A stretch of 64,000 bases of DNA from CAWATG01 sp963785035 (GTDB taxonomy: Bacteria; Actinomycetota; Acidimicrobiia; IMCC26256; CAWATG01): assembly GCA_963785035.1 (NCBI GenBank), contig CAWATG010000004.1:248001-312000 (forward strand), read 5' to 3'. Positions 49,084 through 58,121 of the stretch are shown piece after piece. The translations under genes and the position numbers were made by a program. Below the pieces are notes generated by a model. That model saw only the letters and a list, made by a program, of their open reading frames with translations. It did not search any database and had not been told where the DNA came from. How positions within the stretch are numbered: position 1 is the first letter of the stretch; each line of letters begins with the position of its first letter.

Positions 49084-50014
49084 CTACTTGATGGCAACCG
49101 GATTGACGGGAGAACCGACGGCATTGACGAACGGCTGGGGTGACGCGTCCAAGAAGAAGGTGTAGACGCCATCGGCGGCGCAGTCGAGTGCAAGCTCGTC
49201 GAGTACAAAGTTTTGCCCTTGTGTCATCCCCATTGCTACGAGGTGCAGCAAGTGAACCGGGAGAAACACCTCTGGGTCCTCGCACGGGATGACCTCAAGG
49301 GGCAGTGTGTCGGTAGCGACCGCGGCGACATCGCGGTCTCGGAACCATTGCGCGGTGCCAACCGTGAGTCCGGGCGAGGATTGGCCGTAGCCGGGCTTGT
49401 CGCCGTTGGTGAGGAACTCCATCTGGCCGGTGCGAACGAGCACGATGTCGCCGGGGACGACCTCGGTCCGTGCGAGCGCCTCGGCGACATCAAGGTCAGC
49501 CGCGGTGATCGGATAGCTCGCTTCGAGCGCGAGGAACGCCCAAGGCCCGTGCGACGTCGAGGAGGACGCCACGACTCACCATCGTCGCAATGTTGTGGAT
49601 TCCGAGGACCGTGGAACCGAATTCGGTGATCGTCGATGCAGCGACGCCGTTGTAGAGCTTGCCGTCGTAGCTGACGTGTCCGAGACCGTCCCAATGCGTC
49701 GCTGCCTGCAATCCCATGGTCACGATGTCGTCGCTCGTGCAGAACGCGCTCGGATCACCGAGCAACGCCAGGTTGATCTGGGTCATCGTGCGAAGCGGAT
49801 TGATGCGCAGCGGCATGATCCCGGTTTGGATCCCTTGTATCGCGTCGAGGGGGAGTGCCAACGAAAATGCCTTGCCCTTCGTGATGCAGGCGGCAGCGCG
49901 ACATCGGGCTTCGTCATCAATGAGGTTGATGGTGCCGATGCGATCGTCTGCGCCCCACCGCCCCGCATTGGAGAGGCGAGCGGCGAGGTCATGGAACCAA
50001 TCGGGCAAGCCCAT
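49084..50014 (-). CDS. cyclase family protein, kynurenine-formamidase-like (one frame break)
   Basis: About 310 residues. AATHWDGLGHVSYDGKLYNG contains the HxDxxxH-type metal motif of the cyclase family (PF04199; kynurenine formamidases and isatin hydrolases), and the C-terminal half carries PGDIVLVRTGQ and VAAVATDTLPLE. The frame changes between about 49520 and 49545, one extra base joining GVLLDVARALG to LEASYPITAADLD. GGAGG is 8 bases before the ATG. Expected to hydrolyse a cyclic or aryl amide or ester using a divalent metal. It diverges from the SDR at 50083. Confidence 0.83.
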
Positions 50015-50068
50015 CTTTCAAACCTCCACGGCGACCGTGAGAACAGGATTGGTAAGGCGTCGTGAGGA

Positions 50069-50074
50069 TAGTGT
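50069..50074 (+). promoter_or_regulatory. -10 element TAGTGT, probable leaderless promoter
   Basis: TAGTGT ends 8 bases before the GTG at 50083, with no ribosome site between. Same arrangement as at 12196, 20194 and 51537. Confidence 0.35.
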
Positions 50075-50082
50075 GACGGGTC

Positions 50083-50866
50083 GTGGACTTCGACCTTTCA
50101 GGGCAAGTAGCGCTGATTACCGGCGGCTGCCGGGGTATCGGCCGTGGCATTGCGCAACAGTTTCTCGATCGTGGCGCTGAAGTTGTGGTCTGCGCGTCGA
50201 AACGAGCCCACCGATCCCATATCCTCCGGTGAACGTACGGCGGTGTTCGAACCGGTGGACGTGCGCGACCCGGAGCAGTGCACGTCGCTCATCGATCGAG
50301 TCGTCGAACGCTTCGGGCGACTCGACGTGTTGGTGAACAATGCGGGCGGTTCGCCCTTCGCCGAGGCTGCGACGGCCTCGCCGCGGTTCAGTTCCTCGAT
50401 CGTGACGCTGAACCTGCTGGCGCCTCTCTATGTTTCCCAGCCGGCGAATGCTGTCATGCAGCGCCAGGAGACCGGCGGAGTGATTATCAACATCACCAGC
50501 GTGAGCGGGATGCGACCCTCGCCGGGAACCGCTGCGTACGGTGCGGCGAAGGCCGGCCTTATCAACTTGTCGCAGTCCTTGGCAGTGGAGTGGGCGCCGA
50601 AGGTGCGCGTGGCCTGCGTGACAGGAGGCCTGGTCCTGACTGAACAGGCCGATCTGCACTATGGCGATGCCGATGGCGTCGCACGGGTCGCTCGCACGGT
50701 TCCACTCGGGCGTTTGGGTGTACCCGAGGACATCGCCAATGCGTGCCTGTTTCTTGCGTCGCCGTACGCGAGTTATTGCACGGGAGCAAACATTGTTCTG
50801 CACGGTGGTGGTGAGCGTCCGGCGTTCCTCGATGCCGCTGAGGAAGCTGCCGAGCTTGCCACTTGA
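50083..50866 (+). CDS. short-chain dehydrogenase/reductase (one frame break)
   Basis: About 261 residues. ITGGCRGIGRGIA at the N-terminus and VNNAGG, ITSVSGM and YGAAK downstream give a full SDR site. One extra base near 50193-50200 separates EVVVCA from RNEPTDPISSG; the second frame then runs to TGA at 50866. In YGAAK the Tyr and Lys are present. It is of the 3-oxoacyl-ACP/CoA reductase (FabG-like) type but lies alone, between a minus-strand cyclase and a convergent TetR gene. Confidence 0.83.
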
Positions 50867-50889
50867 TCAACGGTTCTGCGCGCGCGGTG

Positions 50890-51528
50890 TTACGACTTCG
50901 TCTTGAGCTGCGGCGCCAAGCTGTTCTCTGGCATGAGGCTGGGCACGACGAATCGGCGTACGAAGGCTGAGACCTGCGGCTTGGTCTGAAGCGTGTCGCT
51001 GCGCACGGTGAGGAGCGACAGGACGATCCGGAGCAGCCATTCCACGGTCTCGTCGACTGTGATGCCCTCCCGGAGCTGTCCTGATTTGATTGCATGTTCG
51101 AGCACGGGGCGCAATGCCCAGGACGCACGCTCGAAAAGCAGATCGAAACCCCCACGGATCGACACGGTGAGACCCAGAACCTCGGGCGCGAACAACAGCG
51201 CCAATTTCGGATCGCTTCGAGCGCCGTCGAGCATGAAGTAGATGCCATTGACGAGTTGATCGTCGAGTGGCCCGTCGATGGTGAACTTCCGCTTCATTTT
51301 GAGGAGGAAGTCGTCGGCCTCCCGGGCGAGTACCGCGAGCACCAGTTCATCGCGGTCCTTGAAGTAGCGGTAGACCGTGGCGCGTGACACGCTCGCCGCA
51401 CTGGCCACGTCCGCCACGGTCGTCTTGCTCACGCCGTACTTCTCGAGGCAGCCCTCGGCGGCGTCGATGAGACGCTCCCGTGCTTCGTCGGTTCCGTCAG
51501 GCCGGTTCGGACCCCATCGCAACGTCAT
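50890..51528 (-). CDS. TetR-family transcriptional regulator
   Basis: 212 residues from the ATG at 51528. The N-terminal HTH is clear: ARERLIDAAEGCLEKYGVSKTTVADVASAASVSRATVYRYFKDRDEL. The C-terminal ligand domain is helical with no recognisable family signature. A -10 TATTGT 8 bases ahead of the ATG indicates a leaderless mRNA, and an inverted repeat overlaps the upstream promoter, so autoregulation is likely. It is the only metabolic regulator in the window. The nearest genes, the nitronate monooxygenase, P450 and SDR, are plausible targets. Confidence 0.9.
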   Translation of the reverse strand: MTLRWGPNRPDGTDEARERLIDAAEGCLEKYGVSKTTVADVASAASVSRATVYRYFKDRDELVLAVLAREADDFLLKMKRKFTIDGPLDDQLVNGIYFMLDGARSDPKLALLFAPEVLGLTVSIRGGFDLLFERASWALRPVLEHAIKSGQLREGITVDETVEWLLRIVLSLLTVRSDTLQTKPQVSAFVRRFVVPSLMPENSLAPQLKTKS

Positions 51529-51536
51529 GCCCAGAG

Positions 51537-51555
51537 ACAATAACACGAAAAGTGT
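51537..51555 (-). promoter_or_regulatory. leaderless promoter and probable TetR operator
   Basis: On the minus strand, -10 TATTGT (51537-51542) ends 8 bases before the TetR ATG. Directly upstream is ACAC-N5-GTGT (51543-51555), an inverted repeat in the -10/-35 spacer, the classic place for self-repression. An additional GACACAT lies a few bases further up. Confidence 0.45.
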
Positions 51556-51598
51556 CCCATGTGTCATTCCGGCGGCGCGTGAGCGTTGCGCGGCAGAT

Positions 51599-51636
51599 CG
51601 TGGCCGACGAGAACCGATACGTTCTCGTCGGCCACG
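51599..51636 (-). terminator. 16-bp perfect hairpin after the nitronate monooxygenase gene
   Basis: Arms 51599-51614 and 51621-51636 pair perfectly around a 6-base loop, 7 bases past the monooxygenase stop on the minus strand and 70 bases ahead of the TetR start. There is no clear T-run, as is common for actinobacterial terminators. It should insulate TetR from upstream transcription. Confidence 0.65.
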
Positions 51637-51642
51637 CATGTC

Positions 51643-52794
51643 TCAGGTCGAGATGGTCTCTTCCTCACGCGTGAGGTCGACCAGACGTTCGGTGGTGTCG
51701 ACGAACTCCTCGATCATGTCGAAGATGACATCTTTGGTCGAACGTACCTGGTTCATGCGTCCGACAATCTGTCCGATCGGCATGCCCATGAGCTCACGTG
51801 TGCCGGCGCGGTTGATGCGCATCATCGCGTCGAAACCGAGCATGAACTGCAAGGGCATCGGCAGGGTCCCAGGCGATTCCGGGCTGTCCCATGCGTCGGT
51901 CCACCCGGTACGCAAGAGGCGCGCTGGCTTGCCGGTGAGGGAGCGGGAGCGCACGGTGTCGCGTGACGTCGCTGCGAGCAGCTTCTCCATCATCGGCGGT
52001 GGCGTGTCGGCCTCTGCCACGGTGAGCCAGATCGAGCCGGTCCAGACGCCCTCTGCGCCGAGGGCCATCGCCGCTGCCATCTGGCGACCCGAGCCGATAC
52101 CGCCCGCAGCGAGCACCGGCACAGGGCTGATGGCATCGACAACATCGGGCGTCAGGACCATTGTCGTGATCTCTCCGGTGTGGCCACCTGCCTCATGGCC
52201 CTGGGCGATGATGAGGTCTGCCCCGTTCTGCACCTGCCGATGTGCTTGCGCGACGGTACCCACGAGCGCTGCGATCGGCACGTTCTGGTCATGTGCCTGC
52301 TTGATGACGTCAGGCGGGGGCGGACCAAGCGCGCTTGCCAAGAGGGAAATCGGATGTGCGAGCGCCACGTCGACGAGTGGAGCACCGGTAGCGGCGGTCC
52401 AGCCGAGCAGACCCTGGCCGACGGTTCCTTCGGGTCGGTCGGCATCGTCGGGAAGCTCTGGGACGTTGTATCGCGCAAGGATCGTCTCGACGAACTCACG
52501 GTGCTCTGCATCGATGTAACCAGCGAGGTCTGCTGCCAAGGTCTCCGGGTTGTCGAAGCCGGCATCGCGGTCAACCGTCTTGGCCGGCATCACGACGTCG
52601 ACGCCATAAGGTTTCCCGTCGACATGCTCGTCGATCCAGCGGAGTTCGGTCTCGAGTTGATCAGGTGTGAAGGTAATGGCGCCGAGTACTCCCATCCCTC
52701 CGGCCCGACTCACCGCGGCAACGACGTCGCGGCAATGGCTGAATGCGAAGATCGGGAACTCGAGCCCGAACTGCTCGCACAGGCGGTTCTTCAT
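51643..52794 (-). CDS. nitronate monooxygenase / 2-nitropropane-dioxygenase family flavoprotein
   Basis: 383 residues, intact. FMN-binding TIM-barrel with FPIFAFSHCRDVVAAVSRAGG at the N-terminus, IAQGHEAGGHTG (the family signature with the active-site His) and VLAAGGIGSGRQMAAAMALGAEGVWTGS. Substrate may be a nitronate, but many such proteins in lipid-degrading actinobacteria are of unknown function or act as enoyl reductases. AGAGGTG precedes the ATG. It lies 67 bases after the P450 start region on the same strand and ends at a strong hairpin. Confidence 0.88.
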   Translation of the reverse strand: MKNRLCEQFGLEFPIFAFSHCRDVVAAVSRAGGMGVLGAITFTPDQLETELRWIDEHVDGKPYGVDVVMPAKTVDRDAGFDNPETLAADLAGYIDAEHREFVETILARYNVPELPDDADRPEGTVGQGLLGWTAATGAPLVDVALAHPISLLASALGPPPPDVIKQAHDQNVPIAALVGTVAQAHRQVQNGADLIIAQGHEAGGHTGEITTMVLTPDVVDAISPVPVLAAGGIGSGRQMAAAMALGAEGVWTGSIWLTVAEADTPPPMMEKLLAATSRDTVRSRSLTGKPARLLRTGWTDAWDSPESPGTLPMPLQFMLGFDAMMRINRAGTRELMGMPIGQIVGRMNQVRSTKDVIFDMIEEFVDTTERLVDLTREEETIST

Positions 52795-52861
52795 TCGGTC
52801 ACCTCTCAGTGGTGTGAATTGGGTTCTTGCTCTGATAGTTGTGCATGAACTGCTGTATCCG

Positions 52862-54088
52862 TTACCGAGGTTTCACGTTGACGGGTAGGGATTTGAAGCC
52901 GCGCAGCAAGAACGTCTTGACGCGTTCGGGTTCCCCGGCCGGCTCGATTGACTGCGTACGTTCGAGCAGCACTTCGGCCACTGCGCGTGCCTCGAGTCGT
53001 GCGAGCGCCGCGCCGAGACAGAAGTGCAAGCCATTTCCGAACGCCACGTGGTCCGTCGGGTTCCGTGTGATGTCGTAGAACTCCGCGGTTGCCCACTTGC
53101 GCTCATCATGGTTCGCGGCGCCGAAGATGGGCAGGACGCGTTCTCCGGCGGGCACGTGAACGCCTTGGAATTCGACATCACGCGTTGTTGCGCGAAACAG
53201 CGTTTGTACCGGACCGTCGAAGCGCAGCGTCTCTTCGACCGCCGAACCCAACAGTGTCGGGTCGTCACGCAGGAGTCGTGCCTGGTCAGGGTTCGCGAAC
53301 ATCGCCGATGTGCCGTTGCCGATCAGGTTCGTGGTCGTCTCGTTGCCTGCGATCAACAAGAGGACGCAGAGCAGGGTCAGCTCGCCACCGGTGAGTCGCG
53401 TTCCGTCGGCGAGTTCGTTGCTGACCAACTGGCTGATCATGTCGTCGCCGGGGTTCTCGCGTCGTTCCTTGACGATCTCCTTGAAGAAGCCGAACAGTTC
53501 TGCCGCTGCAATCTGCGACTCCTCGCCAAGGAGGCCGCCCGCGAGCGTGCCCACCATCGCGTCGGACCATTCCTTGAACTTGGCTCGGTATTCGCTGGGG
53601 ATGCCCAGCACCTCGGCGATGACAAGTACGGGCAGGGGATAGGCAACCTGTTTGACCATGTCGGCATCCTCGCCTGCAGCGAGGAGATCGTCGACCACTT
53701 CGTTCGCGATCTCGTATACGCGCTTTCCCATCGACTGCGCGATGGCGCGCGGGCTGAAAGGTCCACTCACAAGTCGCCGCAGCGCAGTGTGGTCAGGTGG
53801 ATCTGCGGCGATGAGCAGCCGGAATCCACCGTCGGTCATGTACGTGTCCGCCGACTCGTAGCCGGCAAGGCGGGGTGAGACCCGGCCCGCCATCAGCTGT
53901 CCCATGCCAAGACGTGAGGAGAACGTTCCGGGGTCCCTCAGCACACTCAACACGTCGTCGTAACCGGGGACGAGCCAGAGGTCGTCAGCTTCGACATATG
54001 AGATCGGCCCCGCGTGTCGAAGACGGGAATAGTGCGGGTATGGATTCTCGAGGACTTCGGGATCGAGCAGGTCGATGGTCGCTGTCAT
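52862..54088 (-). CDS. cytochrome P450
   Basis: 408 residues from the ATG at 54088, intact. I-helix LLIAGNETTTNL, K-helix EETLRFDGP and heme loop FGNGLHFCLGAALAR are complete, so it is a full soluble class I P450. It diverges from the FadD-like gene at 54299 across a 210-base spacer that holds two KstR-like half palindromes. The family resembles actinobacterial CYPs of the 107/105-type rather than CYP125. No redox partner is in the window. Confidence 0.9.
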   Translation of the reverse strand: MTATIDLLDPEVLENPYPHYSRLRHAGPISYVEADDLWLVPGYDDVLSVLRDPGTFSSRLGMGQLMAGRVSPRLAGYESADTYMTDGGFRLLIAADPPDHTALRRLVSGPFSPRAIAQSMGKRVYEIANEVVDDLLAAGEDADMVKQVAYPLPVLVIAEVLGIPSEYRAKFKEWSDAMVGTLAGGLLGEESQIAAAELFGFFKEIVKERRENPGDDMISQLVSNELADGTRLTGGELTLLCVLLLIAGNETTTNLIGNGTSAMFANPDQARLLRDDPTLLGSAVEETLRFDGPVQTLFRATTRDVEFQGVHVPAGERVLPIFGAANHDERKWATAEFYDITRNPTDHVAFGNGLHFCLGAALARLEARAVAEVLLERTQSIEPAGEPERVKTFLLRGFKSLPVNVKPR

Positions 54089-54182
54089 GGAGCAATACCT
54101 CGATGTCGTTGGACTGGGGCGTGCTCGTCGCGAACATGTCGCTTCGGCGCGCTCAGGGCAGGGCGACTTGATCGCGGCAGTG

Positions 54183-54215
54183 TAGAACATGATCCAATCT
54201 CTGTAACTTGTCGAG
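54183..54215. promoter_or_regulatory. two imperfect KstR-like operator motifs
   Basis: TAGAACATGATCCA (54183-54196) and TGTAACTTGTCGAG (54202-54215) follow the KstR pattern TnnAACnnGTTnnA with one and two mismatches. They lie between the divergent P450 and the ligase that heads the Ltp-type operon. KstR is the TetR-type sterol-catabolism repressor of mycobacteria; no kstR gene is in this window. Confidence 0.35.
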
Positions 54216-54298
54216 CGCGACCCCTGGGGCCCACACGGGTCAGGAGTTCGTCGGGGTCACGAACTCGTGGGTGTCATCGAGCGTGGGGGGAGCAAGTC

Positions 54299-55879
54299 AT
54301 GGACGCATCTGTCGTACCTGCTGAGGCCTTGTGGGGGCCGTCGCACGCCGAGATGTTGGTTGCGGGGCTCGAGCGGTACCCCGACCGCGTGTGCTTCTAC
54401 CTCGGGGACACGCAGCAGACCTACCGCGAAGTTGCCGAGGGCATCAGCCGGTTCTGCCAGGCATACGCTCAACTCGGTTTGGGTACCTCGAGCGGAGTAG
54501 CGGTGCTCTCCGGTAACCGTCCCGAGGTGCTCTACCTGCAGGGCGCCGGAGCGATCAGCGGTACCCGCGGCACGGCGTTGCATCCGCTGGGTTCCCTCGA
54601 TGACCACGCATATGTCATCGAGAACGCCGGTATCGAGACCCTCGTGTTCGATCCCCGATCGTTCCAGGAGCGTGCGGCGGAGTTGGCAGAGCGTGTGCCA
54701 TCGCTCAAGAACCTCCTGGCACTGGGCCCGACCGAGGTTGGCGAAGACCTCTTCGCCCTCGCCTCGACCTTCGAGCCCGCTCCGTTACGGGTGACGCCGA
54801 GGGACCCCAATTCGGTGACGGCGCTGGCGTACACCGGGGGCACAACCGGCAAGCCGAAAGGGGTCATGGCCACCCAGCGTGGGTTCGCGTACATGACCAT
54901 GATCCAGATGGCCGAGTGGGAGTGGCCGGAGGAGATTCGCTTCCTCGTTGCCACACCGCTCAGTCACGCCGCGGCGGCGACGTTCGTGCCGGTGATCATC
55001 CAGGGCGGATCGCTGGTTGTCTTGCCCCACTTCGACCCGGAGCTGTTCTTCGACGCCGTCGAGAAGTACAAGATCACCTCGACGATGGTCGTCCCGACGC
55101 TGCTGTACATGCTGATGGACCACCCGCGGATGAAGACGGCAGACCTTTCGAGTCTGGAGACGATCTTCTACGGAGCGGCCGCGATCTCACCGACGCGGCT
55201 TCGTGAGGCCATCCAGATGATCGGTCCGAAGTTCTTCCAGTTCTTCGGGCAGACCGAAGCGCCAATGACCCTCTGTGTGCTGAGGAAGGGCGAGCACGAC
55301 GTCGACAACCTCGAACGTCTCGCGACCTGTGGGCGTCCAGTGCCCTGGATTCGCCTTGCGCTCCTCGACAACGATGGCAACGTGGTTCCAAAGGGTGAGC
55401 CCGGTGAGATCTGCGTACAGGCACCGCTTGTGATGGCGGGCTACTGGAACCTTCCCGAGGAGACAGCGGAAGCAACCCGCTTCGGGTGGTTGCACACCGG
55501 CGACATCGCCCGCGAGGACGCTGAGGGCTATCTCACCATCGTCGACCGGTCCAAGGACATGATCGTCTCCGGTGGATTCAACGTCTACCCGCGCGAGGTC
55601 GAGGATGTCATCTCCGCACATCCGGCGGTCGCTGCTGTTGCGGTCATCGGTGCACCGGACGAGAAGTGGGGCGAGATGGTGACGGCGGTGGTTGTGTTGC
55701 GTCCAGGCGCGAAGGTCGAGGCGAGCGAGCTCTCGGCGTTGGTTCGTGACGCGAAGGGCCCGATCTACGCTCCGAAGAAGGTTGACTTCGTCGAGGCCAT
55801 CCCGGTCAGCGCCCTCGGCAAACCTGACAAGAAGGTGTTGCGTGCGAAGTACTGGGAAGGCCATGACCGGAGGGTCTGA
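54299..55879 (+). CDS. AMP-forming acyl-CoA ligase (FadD8-like)
   Basis: 526 residues, intact, ATG 54299 with GGGGGG-AGCAAG upstream. LAYTGGTTGKPKG (Gly for the usual Ser in the P-loop), QFFGQTEAP, TGDIAREDAEGYLTIVDRSKD and SALGKPDKKVLR place it among FadD ligases; FFGQTE and the ending resemble the FadD8/FadD35-like group. First gene of the operon that ends with the two Ltp-type genes, only 3 bases before the dehydrogenase gene. It should load the acid that this operon degrades. Confidence 0.88.
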   Translation: MDASVVPAEALWGPSHAEMLVAGLERYPDRVCFYLGDTQQTYREVAEGISRFCQAYAQLGLGTSSGVAVLSGNRPEVLYLQGAGAISGTRGTALHPLGSLDDHAYVIENAGIETLVFDPRSFQERAAELAERVPSLKNLLALGPTEVGEDLFALASTFEPAPLRVTPRDPNSVTALAYTGGTTGKPKGVMATQRGFAYMTMIQMAEWEWPEEIRFLVATPLSHAAAATFVPVIIQGGSLVVLPHFDPELFFDAVEKYKITSTMVVPTLLYMLMDHPRMKTADLSSLETIFYGAAAISPTRLREAIQMIGPKFFQFFGQTEAPMTLCVLRKGEHDVDNLERLATCGRPVPWIRLALLDNDGNVVPKGEPGEICVQAPLVMAGYWNLPEETAEATRFGWLHTGDIAREDAEGYLTIVDRSKDMIVSGGFNVYPREVEDVISAHPAVAAVAVIGAPDEKWGEMVTAVVVLRPGAKVEASELSALVRDAKGPIYAPKKVDFVEAIPVSALGKPDKKVLRAKYWEGHDRRV

Positions 55880-55882
55880 CCG

Positions 55883-57097
55883 ATGAATTTCGACGACACG
55901 CCACAAGAGATCGCGTTCCGTGCGGAGGTGCGTTCGTGGCTTGAAGCGAACGCACCCAAACGGGGCACGACGGAATACCACCTCCTTCCCGAGGGTGAGG
56001 CGAAGGTTCTCGCACAGGAGTTCCAGCGCAAACTCTTCGACGCAGGGTGGGCCGGGATTTCCTGGCCCAAGGAGTACGGCGGCCGCGGCGCGTCGGCGAT
56101 GGAACAGATGATCTTCAACCAGGAGCTCGCGGATTTCGACGCTCCCTGGGGGATGTTCTTCATCATCGGTATCGGAATGGCCGGTCCCACGATCATTACC
56201 CACGGCACAGACGAGCAGAAGCGACGTTTCCTGACGCCCATGCTCAAGGGCGAGGAGATCTGGTGTCAGCTGTTCTCCGAGCCGGCCGCGGGTTCGGATC
56301 TCGCGGGGCTGCGAACGACTGCGGTGCGTGACGGCGACGAGTGGGTCGTCAACGGCCAGAAGGTCTGGACGTCGGGCGCGCAGTATTCGGATTGGGGCAT
56401 CCTCCTGGCACGTACTGATGCCGACGCGGCGAAGCACCGTGGAATCACCTACTTCGTGCTCGATATGCGAACGCCGGGTATCGAGTTGCGTCCGATCAAG
56501 CAGATCAACGGTGAGTCACATTTCAACGAGACCTTTCTCAGCGACGTCCGGATTCCTGCCGATGGTGTCCTCGGCGAGGTCAACCTCGGGTGGGGCGTCG
56601 CGATGACGACGTTGAGCAACGAACGCACTGCCATCGGCGGAGGAACGGACCGGCCGGGGACATCCACCGAGGATCTCATTGCGCTCGCACGGATGCGTGG
56701 CCTCGCCTCCGATCACGTCGTGCGTCAAGAGCTGGCGGGTGCGTATACCCGGTCGCGGATTCAGCGTTATCTCGGATACCGCGTGCAAACGGCGCTGAGC
56801 CAAGGCCTGCCGCTCGGACCCGAAAGCTCAGTCATGAAGTTGTCCCATGCGACCGACCTCAAATTGACGACCAACCTTGCGTTGCGTCTCCAGGGACCTT
56901 CCGGAACGTTGCTCGATGCGAGCGCGCCCGATGACGGAGTGTGGCAACACGCATGGGCCAGCGCGCCGTCCATTCGCATCGCCGGAGGGTCCGACGAGGT
57001 GCAGCGAAACATTCTCGGCGAACGCGTGCTTGGGCTGCCGGCAGAGCCTCGTCCCGACAAGGGCATTCCATTCCGGGACATCCCAACCGCAGTCTGA
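55883..57097 (+). CDS. acyl-CoA dehydrogenase with alanine at the usual catalytic-base position
   Basis: 404 residues, intact, GGAGGG upstream. WCQLFSEPAAGSDLAGL, VNGQKVWTSGAQYSD and RIAGGSDEVQRN are visible. The catalytic Glu position of medium-chain ACADs is Ala (about residue 367). As in the protein at 38087, an NER Glu (TTLSNERTAI) is kept at the isovaleryl-CoA-dehydrogenase position. It may use that residue or pair with another subunit. It sits between the ligase and the DUF35/Ltp genes and would make the enoyl-CoA for hydration and retro-aldol cleavage. Confidence 0.88.
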   Translation: MNFDDTPQEIAFRAEVRSWLEANAPKRGTTEYHLLPEGEAKVLAQEFQRKLFDAGWAGISWPKEYGGRGASAMEQMIFNQELADFDAPWGMFFIIGIGMAGPTIITHGTDEQKRRFLTPMLKGEEIWCQLFSEPAAGSDLAGLRTTAVRDGDEWVVNGQKVWTSGAQYSDWGILLARTDADAAKHRGITYFVLDMRTPGIELRPIKQINGESHFNETFLSDVRIPADGVLGEVNLGWGVAMTTLSNERTAIGGGTDRPGTSTEDLIALARMRGLASDHVVRQELAGAYTRSRIQRYLGYRVQTALSQGLPLGPESSVMKLSHATDLKLTTNLALRLQGPSGTLLDASAPDDGVWQHAWASAPSIRIAGGSDEVQRNILGERVLGLPAEPRPDKGIPFRDIPTAV

Positions 57098-57159
57098 GTC
57101 GCACCATCCCCCGAACTCCTGTCCGTACCACTTGCGCACGTTTCTCATGAGGAGGATTG

Positions 57160-57609
57160 ATGGACGAAGAGCCGCTACGAGCTACTCACACGCTCGAGTA
57201 TCCGTACACGCGAACAGTAGGTCCGGTGATTGGGCGGTTCTACACATCGTTGCGTGAACGACGTATCGAAGGGATCCGGGGCAGCGACGGCAAGATCATC
57301 GTTCCTCCCCAGGAGTACGACCCGTATACGTCTGCCGAGCTCCACGAGTTCGTCGACGTCGCCGACTGTGGTGAGGTTGTCGGATGGTCGTGGCGGACCG
57401 AGCCTCGTCGCAAGCAGCCCATTGACGACAAGCCCGCAGCATGGGCACTGATTCGGTTGGACGGCGCCGACACGTCGTTGTTGCACATGGTCGATACCGG
57501 TGGCAATGCCAAGAAGATGTCGACGGGTATGCGGGTCAAAGCTCGTTGGGCCAAGGAGACGACCGGCGACATCACCGACATCGTTTGTTTCGAACCGGAG
57601 GGCACATGA
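57160..57609 (+). CDS. DUF35-like OB-fold protein without zinc ribbon
   Basis: 149 residues from the ATG at 57160 (GGAGG five bases upstream; a TTG at 57157 is in frame). VGPVIGRFYTSLRERRIEGIR followed by a spacer and WALIRLDGADTSLLHMVDTGG give the N-terminal helix and OB-fold of DUF35, but the CxxC pairs are absent. With the next gene (171 residues) it corresponds in order and combined size to Rv3521-type proteins of about 300 residues, as if that protein were split in two. ATGA overlap with the next gene. Confidence 0.75.
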   Translation: MDEEPLRATHTLEYPYTRTVGPVIGRFYTSLRERRIEGIRGSDGKIIVPPQEYDPYTSAELHEFVDVADCGEVVGWSWRTEPRRKQPIDDKPAAWALIRLDGADTSLLHMVDTGGNAKKMSTGMRVKARWAKETTGDITDIVCFEPEGT

Positions 57610-58121
57610 CTACGCAAGCGGCTGAGCCAGTACGCAGCGTCCGGCGACACCTGAGTCTGGACTATGACTACGTAGCCCCGTATGGCCAGGCGCTGTTCCT
57701 CCGTGCGCTGGCCCGCGGCGAGTTCGTTGGGCAGCGCTGCCCCGTTTGCAAGCGTGTGTTCATTGGGGGAATCGGTTTCTTCAACGGCGTGTGCCCGACC
57801 GACGCGGTATTTCTCGGTGAGGAACCCGTTCCGCTGTCCTCGAAGGGAACCGTCACGACCTACTCCACGGTCGAGGTTCCGCTGATGGGCCAGGACATCG
57901 AGGTCCCGTACACCCAAGCGCACGTGCTTCTCGACGGCGCCGACATGACCTTGATGACGATTCTCCAAGAGGTCGACGTCAAGACGGTGCGTATGGGCAT
58001 GCGCGTCGAAGCGGTATTTCTTCCGAAGGAGCAGCTGCATCCGAACCTGGATTCGGTCAAGTACTTCCGACCGATCAACGAGCCCGATGCCGACTACGAG
58101 ACGTTCAAGGAGCACTGCTAA
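57606..58121 (+). CDS. DUF35 OB-fold protein with partial zinc ribbon
   Basis: 171 residues. FLRALARGEFVGQRCPVCKRVFI gives the entry helix and the first CxxC; the second pair reads CPTD, so one zinc ligand is Asp or lost. An OB-fold follows (GTVTTYSTVEVP, THVLLDGADMTLMTI-like strands). It is the expected partner of the next two Ltp-type proteins. Its TAA shares its last base with the ATG of the next gene (TAATG at 58119-58123), so all four DUF35/Ltp genes are tightly coupled. Confidence 0.82.
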   Translation: MTTQAAEPVRSVRRHLSLDYDYVAPYGQALFLRALARGEFVGQRCPVCKRVFIGGIGFFNGVCPTDAVFLGEEPVPLSSKGTVTTYSTVEVPLMGQDIEVPYTQAHVLLDGADMTLMTILQEVDVKTVRMGMRVEAVFLPKEQLHPNLDSVKYFRPINEPDADYETFKEHC

